A stretch of DNA of 64,000 nucleotides, from assembly GCA_026261815.1 (NCBI GenBank), contig JAMPIT010000884.1, positions 14,617,210-14,681,209 on the forward strand. Direction: 5' to 3'. Positions 13,750 to 25,010 of this stretch are shown here, one piece after another; the first letter of the stretch is position 1, and every line of letters starts with the position of its first letter. Origin of the DNA: Monarcha castaneiventris obscurior (taxonomy: Eukaryota > Chordata > Aves > Passeriformes > Monarchidae). Under the pieces are notes generated by a model. The model saw nothing but the letters and a program-made list of their open reading frames with translations, was not told where the DNA came from and did no database searches. A program made the translations under genes and the position numbers.

Positions 13750-14530
13750 CATCCACCGGTGCTCAGATCGCATGTTGATAAGCACCTCCCGGTGATTTTC
13801 AGATCCCCAACTCCAGCGTGGACCCGTGATTACCTCTGTCTGCCTGGCAATACAGAGCACTAATCTGTCTCAAAATAGAGGCCCCTGAACAGCACAGGGT
13901 AGGGAGCAGTGGATCACCACAGCCCTCTTTGGAGGGCCTGCATCCAGGCCGTGTAGCACAGGTATGTATTATTTATGGCCGTGCCTCTGTGTGATTACCT
14001 CCAGTTAACTGGAAGCCTCTCTAAAACAAAGGTTGCTCCAGTCCTGCTCGCCATTGGCACGAGGCCCTCCTCGCTCCTGCTCTCCCCCACTGCTGTAAGC
14101 AGACATAACAGCCCTCGGTCTAATTAGCTGTCTTTAAGGCAGGGCTAAGTGGGCTCAGTGGGGGGAAGAGGCTTTCCTGAGCCCCTCCAAGCCTCTCCTT
14201 GGCGCTGGCAGCCGGAGCGCGCGCGGCCTCCGAGAGGCACCACAAACTCACTGACATTATGTCCACGGGTTATCATTATCATCTTTTTTTGAAAAACCTG
14301 ATCGATCGCTCCCGACCACAATGATGCTTCAGGGCATCTCTCACTCTGCTGGGGAGTGATTGACCATTGGGTATCATTAAAGAGGGGAGGTGAGGGGAGG
14401 GAGGGAGGCAGGCGAGGGGAAGGCCGAGGCGGCTGCAGGAGCAGCACCGGCTCCGGCTCCTCCTTGCGCAAGCCTCTCCCTCCCGGACACTGCTGACCTT
14501 TCACTCAGGAGCCAGCTGGAGTCAGGAGAG
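13750..14530. promoter_or_regulatory. CpG-rich patch in CNE-like sequence (candidate regulatory element)
   Basis: This is the most GC- and CpG-rich part of the first half of the window. Seven CpGs fall within 14201-14234, and more lie at 14300-14315 and 14410-14470. Upstream there is TAATTAG at 14121-14127. A complex non-repetitive stretch at about 14240-14380 includes two TTATC (GATA-type) cores and CCATTG (SOX-type). CpGs are normally depleted in vertebrate DNA, so their retention suggests an unmethylated regulatory element or small promoter. No open frame with a recognisable product begins here. Conservation is inferred from appearance, not measured. Confidence 0.4.
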
Positions 14531-15300
14531 ATTTAATTGAATGGCTTCCTCAGATGTGTTTGGGGTTTGGGTGATGGAGGAGGAGGATACAGCACTGAGA
14601 AGAGAGAAGGTGGGGGGAGAGGAATGGAAAAGGGAAAAAAAAAAAAAAGGAAAAAAACCAACAACTTTGGATGACCTTCAAAAGCTAATTGCTTGGCTCT
14701 TCCTAGGCCAGGGATCCTGGCATTGGCAGGGCCAGGGCTGCCCTTCCCTGGGCACAAGCACCTCCACTGCAGCAGTCCTGCTGTCCTGGCACTCCCCATC
14801 ACCCTCTCCCTGTGCAACCAACCATAGGTGAGCCAAATCGGCCATTTCTGCCCTCCTGGGTGATGCCATACTGGCAGAACAAGGGTCATCCTAATATTCT
14901 AGGCCTCCTCATTCACTGGAGAAAGGTATTGGCAGGGGTGGGGCAAGAAGCAAGTATTCCTCTGAAAGAGTGCCTAAGCACACAGAAATGTGCATAGATA
15001 TTTTCTTGTCTTTTTTAACGTCACATTTTTCTTCAGATTGAGTACAGAAACAGACAAAAAGAAAAACCACAGAGGAGGTCCCAGCCAGAGAAATCCAGCA
15101 ACTGGCCTGGTGCTTGCCCTTTTCCAGTCACCTCCCATTTCCTCTGGTTTGGCTCCTTTGTTTGTGCCTGGGACACTGCACCTTGGCAGGGCTACCCACA
15201 CACCTCCTGCTCCTCCTCCTCTCCTTTCCTCTCCCTTCCCTGCATGTCCCCCTCAATGCAAGCTCCCCCCTTTCCATTTTAACATAACTAAAAAGGAACG
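14531..15300. other. Purine/pyrimidine-rich noncoding stretch
   Basis: A long purine-rich tract runs at about 14575-14660, including an A-rich core near 14636-14657. It is followed by moderately GC-rich sequence with a pyrimidine-rich stretch at about 15195-15260. Open frames here on both strands reflect the strand bias in composition. No gene recognised. Confidence 0.5.
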
Positions 15301-16330
15301 AATGGATCTCAGCTGAGTTAAATGGGTGACAAGGGAGATGGAAAGAAGGAAATTCATCCCTTCTTGTCTTTGAGAGCAATTTAATTAGGCCCAGGCCCCC
15401 TGTGAGTGGGTAAGGGAAAGGCTGAGGATTGGCTTGTCTGGGCTTCCTCTGAAGGCAAAAGCGGCCTTGGACACACATACAGAGAAAGGATTTTTAAAGG
15501 ATCATGTAAGAAGATCAACAGATAAGCAGCTAATTTTGTGTACTTAGGGAGAAAATGAGTGCGTTCACTCCCACTGGAATAGCCAGAGTGATGGGATGAG
15601 AGGAAGGAAAACGAGGAGGAAGCAAGGAAAAAAGCTTAAGGTATTTCACCATTACTGCCGATTGCCAAAATTAAAGATTTATACTGCTTGATAGGGTACC
15701 CTGGCTACGGCTTTCACAGTGACTGTGCATGTGTACATATATCTATATACATACATATATAGATATAGATTTTTCTTTATACAGCTCAGTTATTTCAAGA
15801 ATTTTCATCAGAAAACCACTTTTAAACTAATTGGAGTCTGTGGAGAGGAAACCTCATTTTTGGTTCAAATGAATTTTCTGAAAATGTCATTTGATTCGGG
15901 AAATATGACTGATCTGCCCGATTTCTTGATAAGAAATGAAATGAGCCGTTGTCCTTCAGGATATCATAGACTTGAAATGGGGGATTTTATGGTTAATGCC
16001 ATCAGATAGAAGTGTCCTACTTTGAAAGGAGAAGTCCATCAGCCCCAGGGAAAGGCTGAAGACTGAATTTCGTCTCTAAATCCACAGCTGCAGCTAGAGC
16101 TGGCACAGAGCAGTGATAGATTTTTTTATTTCCCAAGCAATAATTACAAGATAAACAGCAATAAATAACACAATGATTAATAACAACAAGTAGTTAGTAC
16201 TTCTCCAGCTAGTCATTTTAATTCATATTTTTTTCCCTCAGTGGTGTGGTCAGTGCTGACCATGGAGGCTAAAATTAATCCACAATATTACAACACCTTA
16301 GCTTTTAATTATCTCACACAGAATAAACCT
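15301..16330. promoter_or_regulatory. CNE-like blocks (candidate enhancers)
   Basis: Three complex, non-repetitive blocks lie at about 15310-15430, 15840-16010 and 16080-16330. They contain a TTTAATTAGG element near 15380, several TAATTA/TAATTAT-type cores after 16140, and an inverted GGTCA pair at 16247-16262. Between them a TA/TAC-rich stretch at 15733-15770 is simple sequence with partial inverted symmetry. A 96-codon open frame crosses the middle block, but I recognise no product and treat it as incidental. The CNE call is by appearance only. Confidence 0.3.
16247..16262. promoter_or_regulatory. Inverted GGTCA pair (nuclear-receptor-like or half-MARE-like site)
   Basis: TGGTCAG at 16247-16253 and CTGACCA at 16256-16262 are exact reverse complements with a 2-nt spacer. 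The GGTCA...TGACC arrangement resembles inverted nuclear-receptor half-sites, and the TGCTGAC inside it resembles a MAF half-site. Sequence only; no functional support. Confidence 0.3.
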
Positions 16331-16399
16331 GTACCTGGAGATGGCTGACTTCTTAGTGCAACAGAAACAGGATCTCTTGGATGTCAGTGTAACCTTGCT

Positions 16400-16505
16400 A
16401 ACTCCATTTTTTATAGGGAAAAACTAAGAAAGACAAGATAAGTGACTTTCCCAAGGCCACAAAAGGAATTAGTCAGAGAGACAAGAAAGTCCCTCAAAGT
16501 CCTTG
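16400..16505 (-). repeat. MIR-like relic
   Basis: The plus strand carries, in order, a degraded 'ggaaactgag' block, AAGTGACTTTCCCAAGGCCAC at about 16439-16459, and a following AGTCAGAG block. This is the order of the MIR core in reverse complement. Heavily diverged and incomplete. Confidence 0.5.
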
Positions 16506-17890
16506 CTGGAGGGCTGGCACCATTAGTTAGTTTATCTTTTTCATAGCAGCATATATGCAAATAGAAATGGAGTCATACGGATAAAAAAATGAGATCAGGG
16601 ACAAGAGAAAAGGCAAAGAGAGAAAGCCAAATAAGTGTAAGTAAATGTTCAAAAGGGCCGATTCAAGCTAATATTGAAGAAGCAGGTTTTAAACAAGACA
16701 TCAGGAAGGAACAAACTGAGACTTGTAAGTGATTTGGGTAGAAGGTTGTTTTACAGAAAGATTGTTTGCAGAGGTTTGAAAGGCTACAAAAAGTTTGGAT
16801 GCAAACTTTCAGGCACTGCAGTGTGGGCTTGCAGTCCTGGCCCATCTGGCCTCCTGCCCACAACCAGGAGTATACAAGCATTTGTACTCAACATGCTGTA
16901 ACCAAAGTTTATGGCAGAAATCCTGTTGACTTTGCTGGGAGTGTAGGGAGGTCTCTAAAGAGCAACAGCTATTTTATGCTGTGTTTCATCCAGGAAAGAA
17001 GGGCAGGTGCTACCACAAGTTTCCCCTCAACTTCAGGGTTCTGCAAAGAAAAAAATCCAACAGGAGGAAAGAGAAGCAAGGAAAACCCAGGTTTTCATAT
17101 TTCAGTCAAAAATATTTAAGGAACAGGTAGACAGTATGTCTCAGTTTGAAAGGGATTTATTTTACCCATGTGGCATCTTGCTAGAGGAAAAATTACCAAT
17201 TATTTTACTGACACTTCTAAACTGGTTTCTTCATATACAAGTTCACTTCTCAATTAGTGCCTGGATAGACCGTTTCTTAAATGCACAGAATGGAAGCAGC
17301 AAGATGATGTACTACTCTAACCTTTTCCCTGTTAAATGGAAAAAAAAAAAAAAAAATTGGTCTTTCTGTGATGCATCACTGATTATTCTCAATGCCTAAA
17401 TCTAAAATGTGGTAGAAACACTTTCCTCCCCCCAAAATTCCACATAAGTGGACACTTCATGTTATGCCCCTTCTTATCAGCCCTGGCTCCCCAATAATGA
17501 TTGCAGGTACAGATGAGACAGCACTCAGTAGTGGTCAACAGGAATAAAAAATCTTGAATTGCTGCTCAAAGAGCATCTCTGTCTACAAAGGATTACCCTG
17601 CCCTGCCCAGGGTCTCTGTCAGGCCTGATCTGCTTCAAGTTGTCATCCACAGGAATGATGTCTGGGGTTGCTTTTTACAACCACTCTGAGATAGCAGGTG
17701 CAAATTGAGTGGGGTAATTCCTTATACCTGGTTCTGCTTTCTTTTTTTCCTCTACTAGTTTCTAGTGTGTATGAAATTTTTTGGATAGTGTGAAAATAAT
17801 CCTACATGAAAGAAAAATGCTTCAGTCTTTCTCAGTCAGGAGGAAATCATATTGCAATACATAACTCTGAATCTCAGGCATAAGTATTAC
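16506..17890. other. Unique noncoding sequence, no gene seen
   Basis: No repeat or gene recognised apart from an A18 run at 17340-17357. A 130-codon frame ending at 17399 starts at GTG and runs into the poly-A tract; it shows no domain and I take it as chance. Confidence 0.55.
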
Positions 17891-17894
17891 AGAT

Positions 17895-18140
17895 GGAAAA
17901 GAATTATTAGGTCATCTAGACTTGTGCAGGATTGTTCCCTACAGTATATTCCCCAGTTCTAAGTAGTCTGGTTTTAATTGACACTGGCAATGGGCTTTCC
18001 ATCATGTTCCTTGGGAGGCTGTTCCACTGCCTGAACTCAGTATTAAGAAATATTTCCTGATACTTATCTAAAATTTTCATTGCTTAATTTTGGCTTACTC
18101 CACCAATACACCCCTCTTTATACTGCATTCTGCAGAATGA
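17895..18140 (-). mobile_element. Ancient CR1 LINE 3'-end fragment
   Basis: The plus strand closely follows the reverse complement of the 3' region of old sauropsid CR1 elements. It has AGGTCATCTAGAC near 17909, GCAGGATTGTTCCCTACAG at 17926-17944, CTTGGGAGGCTGTTCCACTG near 18011, and ATATTTCCTGATACTTATC near 18049, in the expected order and spacing. In CR1 the strand that reads 'TCATCTAG...TGTTCCA' is the antisense one, so the element lies on the minus strand. The copy is 5'-truncated, as is usual for CR1, and lacks the short terminal 3' repeats. Similarity may extend to about 18200. The motif set is typical of turtles, crocodilians and the older layer in birds, and is the best clue that this is sauropsid DNA. 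Confidence 0.82.
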
Positions 18141-21105
18141 GGCACAAGCTACCCCTGGCTTTCCTCAACAAGGCATCTCTGCTTATGTGCACTTAACGTA
18201 TTCATTTCATCAGGTGGATAAAGGTATATGAAATACAGCGTCTCTAAGCACAACATACATTTGTTTTGAACAGCAACTGCTGAATAAAGAGCAGGCCTGA
18301 AAGAATTACACTGGTGGAGACTTTGATGTACGAATTGTTAGAAGAGCGGAAGAGGAGAACACATAACTCAGTCCCAGATTGCACCCTCAAGAAATCATGT
18401 TGAGATTCCCAACAGGTAAACACCTTGACAAATCCTTACTAACTTGATGAAAGCAGTTCACAAAAATATCGTAAGAGCACAGAGTGGATAACACAGGAGA
18501 TGGATCAATTTCCTTCCCTACACTTCTACGGTACCCTGTTTAGCTAGAGATAGAATAATGTTCTAGTACATGTAAGAAAGATTAAAATAGATCTAGGAAT
18601 CTCAGGAAAAAATATGTAATTACATAGGAAATGTAATGTAGAGAACACCACTTACAACTGTAGCACGTTTTTTTTTTATCCTTAAAGTGCTGTACAAACA
18701 CTCCTAAATGTGTTTTTGGTTTACTTTTGCAGATCCCCATGGAGCAGGTAAGCATTATTCCCAGGTGGACATAGGGCTCATCCTGAGGAGTGCTGAGCAG
18801 ATTGCTTCCCAAGACTACAGAGAAGACTAAAAGTATTTTAAATGCCACAGTGTGACAGCATCTTGCACCCAGGTCTAGGTCTTGCCTGCACCAGGTCAAA
18901 AATCTCTGAGGCCACACAACAAAAAGCACTGGCCTTGTATAATTCACACTGCCCTATCAAACATAATGTGAAATTCTTAATGGCAAAATTTTGTAGTAAT
19001 AGGCATTACAGTAGGCTGTGCATCATCTGTTCTTATCCTTTTTACTTCACACTGGACCAGGTAAAAACTGTCCTCTGACAGAAATACAACACGGACGCTA
19101 AAAATCTTGAAGACAATTTAAGCTCTTGATAAGCTGCCCCATTCTGCTGATATCCACAAAAGACATGCATTTAATCTGTTCTGTAAGTACAATATGTTGC
19201 AGTAGATCACAATGCTCCATTAATGACTATTAACAAACACAGAACCAAAGCCTTAACATCACAGCTCATAAGAAAATGGTCAGGACCAAAAAAAAAAAAA
19301 AAAAAAAAATTTTTTTTTTTAAGTTTTAAAAAAATTTAAAAAATTAAAAAATCAGTGTGATGTGGTGCTCAAAGCTTCAGCCACAGCTGTGAATCTCTGT
19401 GACCCAGTGTAGAAGCATGTCAAGGGTGGCAAAATCATCCCAGCTGCTACGAAAGAACTGTTCACTGCAGCAGAGTAGCTGGGGTTTGAGCACCATCCTG
19501 TCCAACAAACTGGTTTAGTTCAAAGAGTCAGAGCACACAGCCATCACCTATCCTATTACTCCCATGTTCCGTATTTTATAGAGTACAGCACAAGATACTT
19601 GCAGAAACAAGATATTTCTCCTCATGTGCACTCAGCAGAGGCTGAAGAGAAGGAGCAGAGGCCAGAGAAGAGCAGGAGAGGACGCTCTTTAAACAATCTT
19701 TTAACTAGAATTGTCCATTGCATAACTGCAGGCAAGCACATAACTGCTAATTTTGTTATTCACCCAAGTTGCATTTAGTTGTTTAAGATTCTGGGATTTT
19801 TTTCCTGGTGAAGTAGTCACCCAATTACTTGGAGTGACACTTGAATACAAGTCTTCTGAAAAGAATACAGAGGTCAGGCATAGTGAGAAAGCAGTAGCAA
19901 CAGGAAGCATTCTTTTCCAGTGGGAAGAATGAAACAAATTTCCCAGCCCTATCAGTCTGTAACCATCTGAGAAGTAGGCACATGTGGAATACAGGCATTT
20001 GGGACCAAATTAGAGGCATTTTCCTTTCCATTCCACTTAGACACTCCAATTACTTCTGCTGTGATCACAGGGTAGGGTATCTCCCACTCTGTACACCCAA
20101 CCTGCATTGTTCCTCTCATCCCTACAGTGCTCCTAATGCTGTTCCACAACCTTCCCCCCAACACCCTCAAAAAAACCAAAAAACAAACCTCACTGTAAAT
20201 CCAAATGTGAGAGAATGAGTTTACCACTCACTGAAATCTAAACATTAGGAGTTACAGTAGAATTCTGAATCACTGGCATTAGTAAAGGGAAAACATCTCT
20301 GCAGTCAAAATCTAAAAATGATGCCTAGACCACCTACCTTTATATTTTATGTGACCAACTCACAAAGTACCTTGGGAAGAAGAATTCACATAAAAATACA
20401 CTTCCACTTTCTCCTGTCTCTCCTGCATGTGAGTGACAAAAAGAGCACTGGTCACACAGATAATTTTCCCACTTCTGAGATGTTCACTACACCCCCCACA
20501 ACCACCACCCCTGAGAGAGCTCTGCAGTACGACTGGAAATTCAAGTATTGCCCACAATGAAAATAATGAAATATGTGGAGGGGTGGATGAGAAGGAAAGG
20601 GTGAAGAATGGTTCCCAGGCTGAATGACAGCTTCTGGAACCTCTCCTTCTCCTTGCTGGACCTGTTAAATCCACAGTTAGTGGTGGCCTCAGGGAGGATA
20701 GGGCACCATAGCATGAGTCCTTGTCAGGATCAATAAAGCAAGGGATTGAATACCCCCATTTGGATGCCTGGAGCAACCTGTGACCAAACCAGAGGAAAAA
20801 ATAAGGGAAAGAATGCATTTAACTTATCTTATAAAGAACATATTTTCAAAAATCTAATCTTCTAAGGATCTGAGTAGCTTCAGGGTTTTGTTTATATTTT
20901 TCATTTAGGAGTCTCCCTTGGGTCTTTTCTTTGCCAGGAGCACAGTGGGCAAAATCAGGATCTTTGGCTTCCCCAATGTGCTCAAGAACTCTATGGATAA
21001 TTTAAGCTTTCCTACTGCAGTAAAACAGAAAGTTCATAAAAATAAATAGAGTAATACTTTGCACTCATTCCACAGGAGGCTTGTGCTTCATAAAAACTAG
21101 TCAGT
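18141..21105. other. Noncoding sequence with simple tracts and a possible SINE relic
   Basis: A GTGCTGTACAAACAC block at 18688-18702, with AGCAGGTAAGCATTATTCCC near 18743, resembles the tail of a CORE-SINE in reverse orientation, weakly. An A22 run directly abuts a T11 run at 19288-19320. The rest is unique sequence. The 152-codon minus frame at 20360-20818 and others show no recognisable product. Confidence 0.5.
19288..19350. repeat. A22/T11 tract with A/T-only flank
   Basis: A run of 22 A (19288-19309) passes directly into 11 T (19310-19320) and then a stretch of almost only A and T to 19350. Such a tract can fold back on itself and is prone to length errors in assembly. It may be the abutted tails of two retrocopies or simple slippage. 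Confidence 0.8.
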
Positions 21106-21109
21106 GAAA

Positions 21110-21205
21110 CATCTCTTAGAAGTAGGTAAGTGTTGTTTTCCCATTTCACAGATGTGAAAAGGAGATACAGGGTGTGCCAGGACCACCTAAGTCACTGAGG
21201 ACCAT
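21110..21205 (-). repeat. MIR-like relic
   Basis: The plus strand shows AGGTAAGTGTTGTTTTCCCA then TTTCACAGATGTGAAAAGGAGA and a 'ccaggaccacctaagtcac' stretch. This is the MIR core order in reverse complement: the 'ccattttacagatgaggaaac' block followed by the 'aaggtcac' block. Diverged, partial. Confidence 0.5.
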
Positions 21206-24200
21206 TCTTCAAAATAGTAATTTTGTTTTTCTGGAAGTCATGACTAATTCACCTTTATGTGACATGTCACCTTGGCACACTTTAAGCATGCCTAAACATA
21301 TGGCTATAGGTGTGAGATCCAATGCCATTTCTCGCTGTTAGCCTCACCTCTCAGAGGTGCACACCACATCCACAGCAGAAGCAAACACACACCCATCCCT
21401 CAGCCATTACAATGCAAGGACCAGGATACTGCTTAAAACTACCACTTAAGATGCACCAGAACCAAGGTGGAAGACTTTGAGCTGGAGTAGCAAAATCACT
21501 TGTACAATTTTTATTCTGCTATTACCAGACTGATGTTTTACATCTCTGCAACAAAAGCTGCACAGTTCAAATGACTTCTGAAAATGGGACAGATGTTCCT
21601 TAAAACTGAATCCAGGGTAAGTTTCTGATTTCATCCTTTGAAACTTTGATTACTTATACAATCCAGGTCTTCCAAAAATCCCATTTTCTCCTTTAATCAT
21701 AAGAAATTCTATCAAAAGAAAGCCTCTGAGATCATCCATGTAATCTCAGCAATCACTGCATCAACAGCAGAAACAGAACACAACAATGTTTCTATAACTT
21801 TTCGGAAAAGCTGGCTTGCCAAGTGGCTTTTGGTTTTCTCGGCTTCCAGATATTAAATTCCATTAATAGGCAGCTAAAATATATCTATTTTAAGCACTTT
21901 TTTTGATTACTTTTCCATACAAGCAACCACGGTACTCAGGAGGTATCATCCAATGACAGGCAGTGGGGAAGAGAAGGGCCTGTATGATCTAGGAAGGTCT
22001 GGAAAGAAGGGCATTCTTTCAAGAATAATTCAATATACAGTCAAAACATCAGCAATAACAAGACATGGGGCAATTCCCTCCTTTCTCTTCATTCTCTTCT
22101 ATTTATGCTTCTCTCTATTTGATAGTGCCCAGTATTCTGCATCAGGCAGAAGCTTGCAAAAGAGGATAAAGGTTTAAAAGAAATTCAGAATATGTCAATA
22201 ATCAAGTTGGTTTACTTTTTTTAATTGGTACATTCTTCATCATGATGGCTGCTTTATAGGGATCTCTCCCAGGAAGCTAATTTAGCCTGAATAATGGGTA
22301 GCTTAGCCTATTAGACTAATTTTCATTACTGGAGACACAGTGATATGGAACTTAAATGCCATCTAACCTTGTTTGAAACAAGTTTAAAATCTAAACCAAG
22401 AGAATTTAATCTGGTAGTTTAATCAAAGTTATCACACATTCAGGAACAAAAGATGTGAGCTGCATATTTTTTTGTTACAGGCAGAAAAACATCCTTCCCC
22501 AGGTAACTGAGTTGCATATCCAATCCATAATCCTCCTTTTGAAGACAGGATTCAACTCACCTGGCTTTAGATATGTTACTTTTAGATATTTAAAATTACT
22601 TGTCTATACTTTTTCTAAAGTCAAAGGAAATGGGCAACTCGAGAATACGATTAATTGCATCATTAGTAGGATGGGGAAATTAGAATATGAGAGATTAACC
22701 TCCTTGGGAGGTGCCTCTACCCTCATTATAAACAGAACCTAGAAGTCTTAAGCCAGATGTTCCCTAAAAACAAAGTCAGACTGAATTAAGTTCTCAGAGT
22801 TGTCAATACCTCATGCTTTTTAGCAAGACAAAAACAATACCGAGATGCCAGACCAAAATTTCTGCGTTTATTAAGTCCTGATCCTTAACATTCCACTTCC
22901 CTATTTTTTTTCAACACAGGAGTTAACACGGTGTAAAGTCCATTTTAATTTTAATAATTTTTTCTCTTGGTGAGGCAGTCTGGCTTTAGTGGTGCACCTT
23001 TAAACCCGTTTCTCTCACTGGTCCTTGCTGCTTCTCTGACCAACTAAGCTTCCAGTTCTTGTCCTTCAAGGCCATTTTCTCCATCAGCACTGAATCTTTG
23101 CTTCTCCTTTCCAGCCCTCTCTGCAAGTCCTTTGTCCTTCTGACTATAGACCCACCATTTCCTTAGTGACACTGGATCTTTTCATCACCCACTATCAGTG
23201 TATCTCCTGAATGCTATGCAATTCTACATCCATACCTGAACTGATAAGGTGCTTATTTAAATATGTTATACCATCAACAGCCTACTGGCATCAAGAAAGC
23301 TTAATCAAAATAATACAGAAACACAGGGGTTAGTGAAAGTAGAACTGCACATTCTTCTATGCCTTATTAAAGAGGGTTCTACCTTTCAATGGGAATCATA
23401 AAGAAGAAGAAATACCAGATTATTAGATAAAAATTCTTTTTCAAAGTCAAAGATTTAGGAAGATGAATGACAGATGCCTATTGCTTTAAAATGCCTTTGG
23501 GTGACCCAAAAAATGTCTTCCTTTCCTACTAAGCAATGCAGTTTGGTGTCAATCCTAAAGAGGCATCATAAAAAGAAAAAAAACACAAAAAACAAACAAA
23601 CAAACAACCCCACCAAACCACACCAACCAACCAAACCCCAACCCCAAAACAATTCAACAATTTCAGCACTACTTATGTTTTATTAAGTTTTTGTTCTAGC
23701 CCACAGCCATAAAAAAACCACATGGCAGCAGGTTTCTGGCCCTTATTTCCATCTCAATAACCTTGTTGGTAGAAAGCATGGTGGAAACCTCCAAAGGAAG
23801 AAAGCCTGAGCTCACTGCAATATTCCAGTTGTCCAGAACTCGTCAGTGGCATGAGTGGGATCTGGATAGCCCAGAGATTTAGGGCAAAGTCAAGAACACA
23901 GAATGTTATTTCTCTTTAGGACTCATTTCCTTCTCTTTCATGTGAACATCATTTTCCTGCCCCTAATGCCTACTGCCATCAACAATAACTGCCTGCAGAG
24001 CTGGTCATACCCAGCACCTTTCGGAGTTCCAGCTATACTTGTCTTTAAAAACAATTCAGTATTTGGATTGAATAAAACAGGCGTGCTGCATCCCATACTC
24101 CACTTATTCCAAAAGCGACTTCAATGAGGTTACAGCAGTTTGAACCCCAAATTGGTGCCCTGAATTTAATGTAGCCTTACAAGACCAAAAATGATGAACA

Positions 24201-24222
24201 AAGAGCAAAAGCTACCCCAGAG
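21206..24222. other. Unique noncoding sequence with an A/C-rich tract
   Basis: Apart from the 77-nt A/C-only tract at 23576-23652, I see no repeat or gene. An AAT-rich, complex stretch at about 22210-22440 could be conserved noncoding sequence, but nothing in the sequence alone proves it. Confidence 0.5.
23576..23652. repeat. 77-nt A/C-only low-complexity tract
   Basis: Every base from 23576 to 23652 is A or C, beginning with CAAA units and changing to CCAA and CCCC-rich units. Similar but shorter A/C-rich tracts on the same strand occur at about 45800-45900, 54308-54340 and 61254-61312. Confidence 0.9.
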
Positions 24223-25010
24223 TTAGATTTCAAACCTCAGCCCATCATTCAGCTGCCACTGGTCTAAGATGCGCAAACACTCATAAAAGGCTTTATCACA
24301 TTCCCTATGATGCAAAATGCATATTTTTTTCAAAATGCATTTGTAATCAGCAGGTAGTTCATAGATAGCAATTACAAAACCCCAACAACAAACAAAATCC
24401 CAAAACTTCAGTTCAGTAAACATTTTCAATTGTGCAAAGACGTCATGGGATGGCAAAGAGAAATATAACAGGCATAAACTCCAATAATTATGGTTTTAAG
24501 AGCAGCACATTAAAACAGCATACGTTAATGTTTAAAGTTTGCACACAAAACTGACTACCAGACGAACAAATTGGTTCCTCAGAGATGGGTACATCTAGGC
24601 AGCTAAGGCTATATCCTGCATTTATCCACCCTTACAACATTGCCAATCTCTCTTCTTATCACTTCAACTGTTGTAGATCTACTAAAATTTAGACCAATTT
24701 CAAGATGACAGACATGATACATCATAACCATAGTCTGTGCTACAAATTCATACAGGTTGATCCATGTTTCAGATGAAAGAACATTTTTCATCCTTAGTCT
24801 TAAGGGGAAATTGGTGGGATCTAGGTGCTTTTTATGTAAGCAGTATGTTAAATCTTTCCAGATTTTGGCAGATTCCCTAACATTTATGAAAAGCATTGAA
24901 TGGTCGATCCTAGAATATGCAAATGCTCTCTTCCCTGCAAGATCCTGTGATGTGATATTTTGATAAATACCTGATGTATAACGAATTGGTTTACTGTGCT
25001 TATTCACCAA
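24223..25010 (-). pseudogene. Possible decayed Copia-type (UBN2) gag relic
   Basis: The longer minus-strand open segment (25010 down to 24609, 133 codons) contains an SAKIWKDL motif at residues 47-54 and an LRLRMK motif at residues 70-75. It also has a short hydrophobic 'id.sml..v' run before the first. This is the order seen in the gag domain of Ty1/Copia elements (UBN2 family): 'lslsd.ll..v....tAkeiWd.L...y' then 'l...l..lkm.eg.s...y...f'. A second segment (24456 to 24223, another frame) has ELPADY at residues 33-38, which fits the later 'lL.sLP.sY' motif. The two are separated by about 150 bases and at least one frame change, so any gene is broken. No zinc knuckle, protease, integrase or RT and no LTRs were found. 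The first segment starts at a non-ATG codon. The match is to a pattern recalled from the family, not to an alignment, and it may be coincidence. Confidence 0.33.

Noticed and set aside
17007..17399. 130-codon plus-strand frame
   Set aside because: Starts at GTG and runs through an A18 tract that translates as poly-lysine; no domain.
18690..18760. Acceptor-like TTTACTTTTGCAG and donor-like CAGGTAAGC about 15 bases apart, suggesting a microexon
   Set aside because: The donor-like part falls in sequence that resembles a reversed SINE tail, and a microexon without neighbours is not supportable.
20360..20818. 152-codon minus-strand frame
   Set aside because: No recognisable domain; overlaps an open frame on the other strand.
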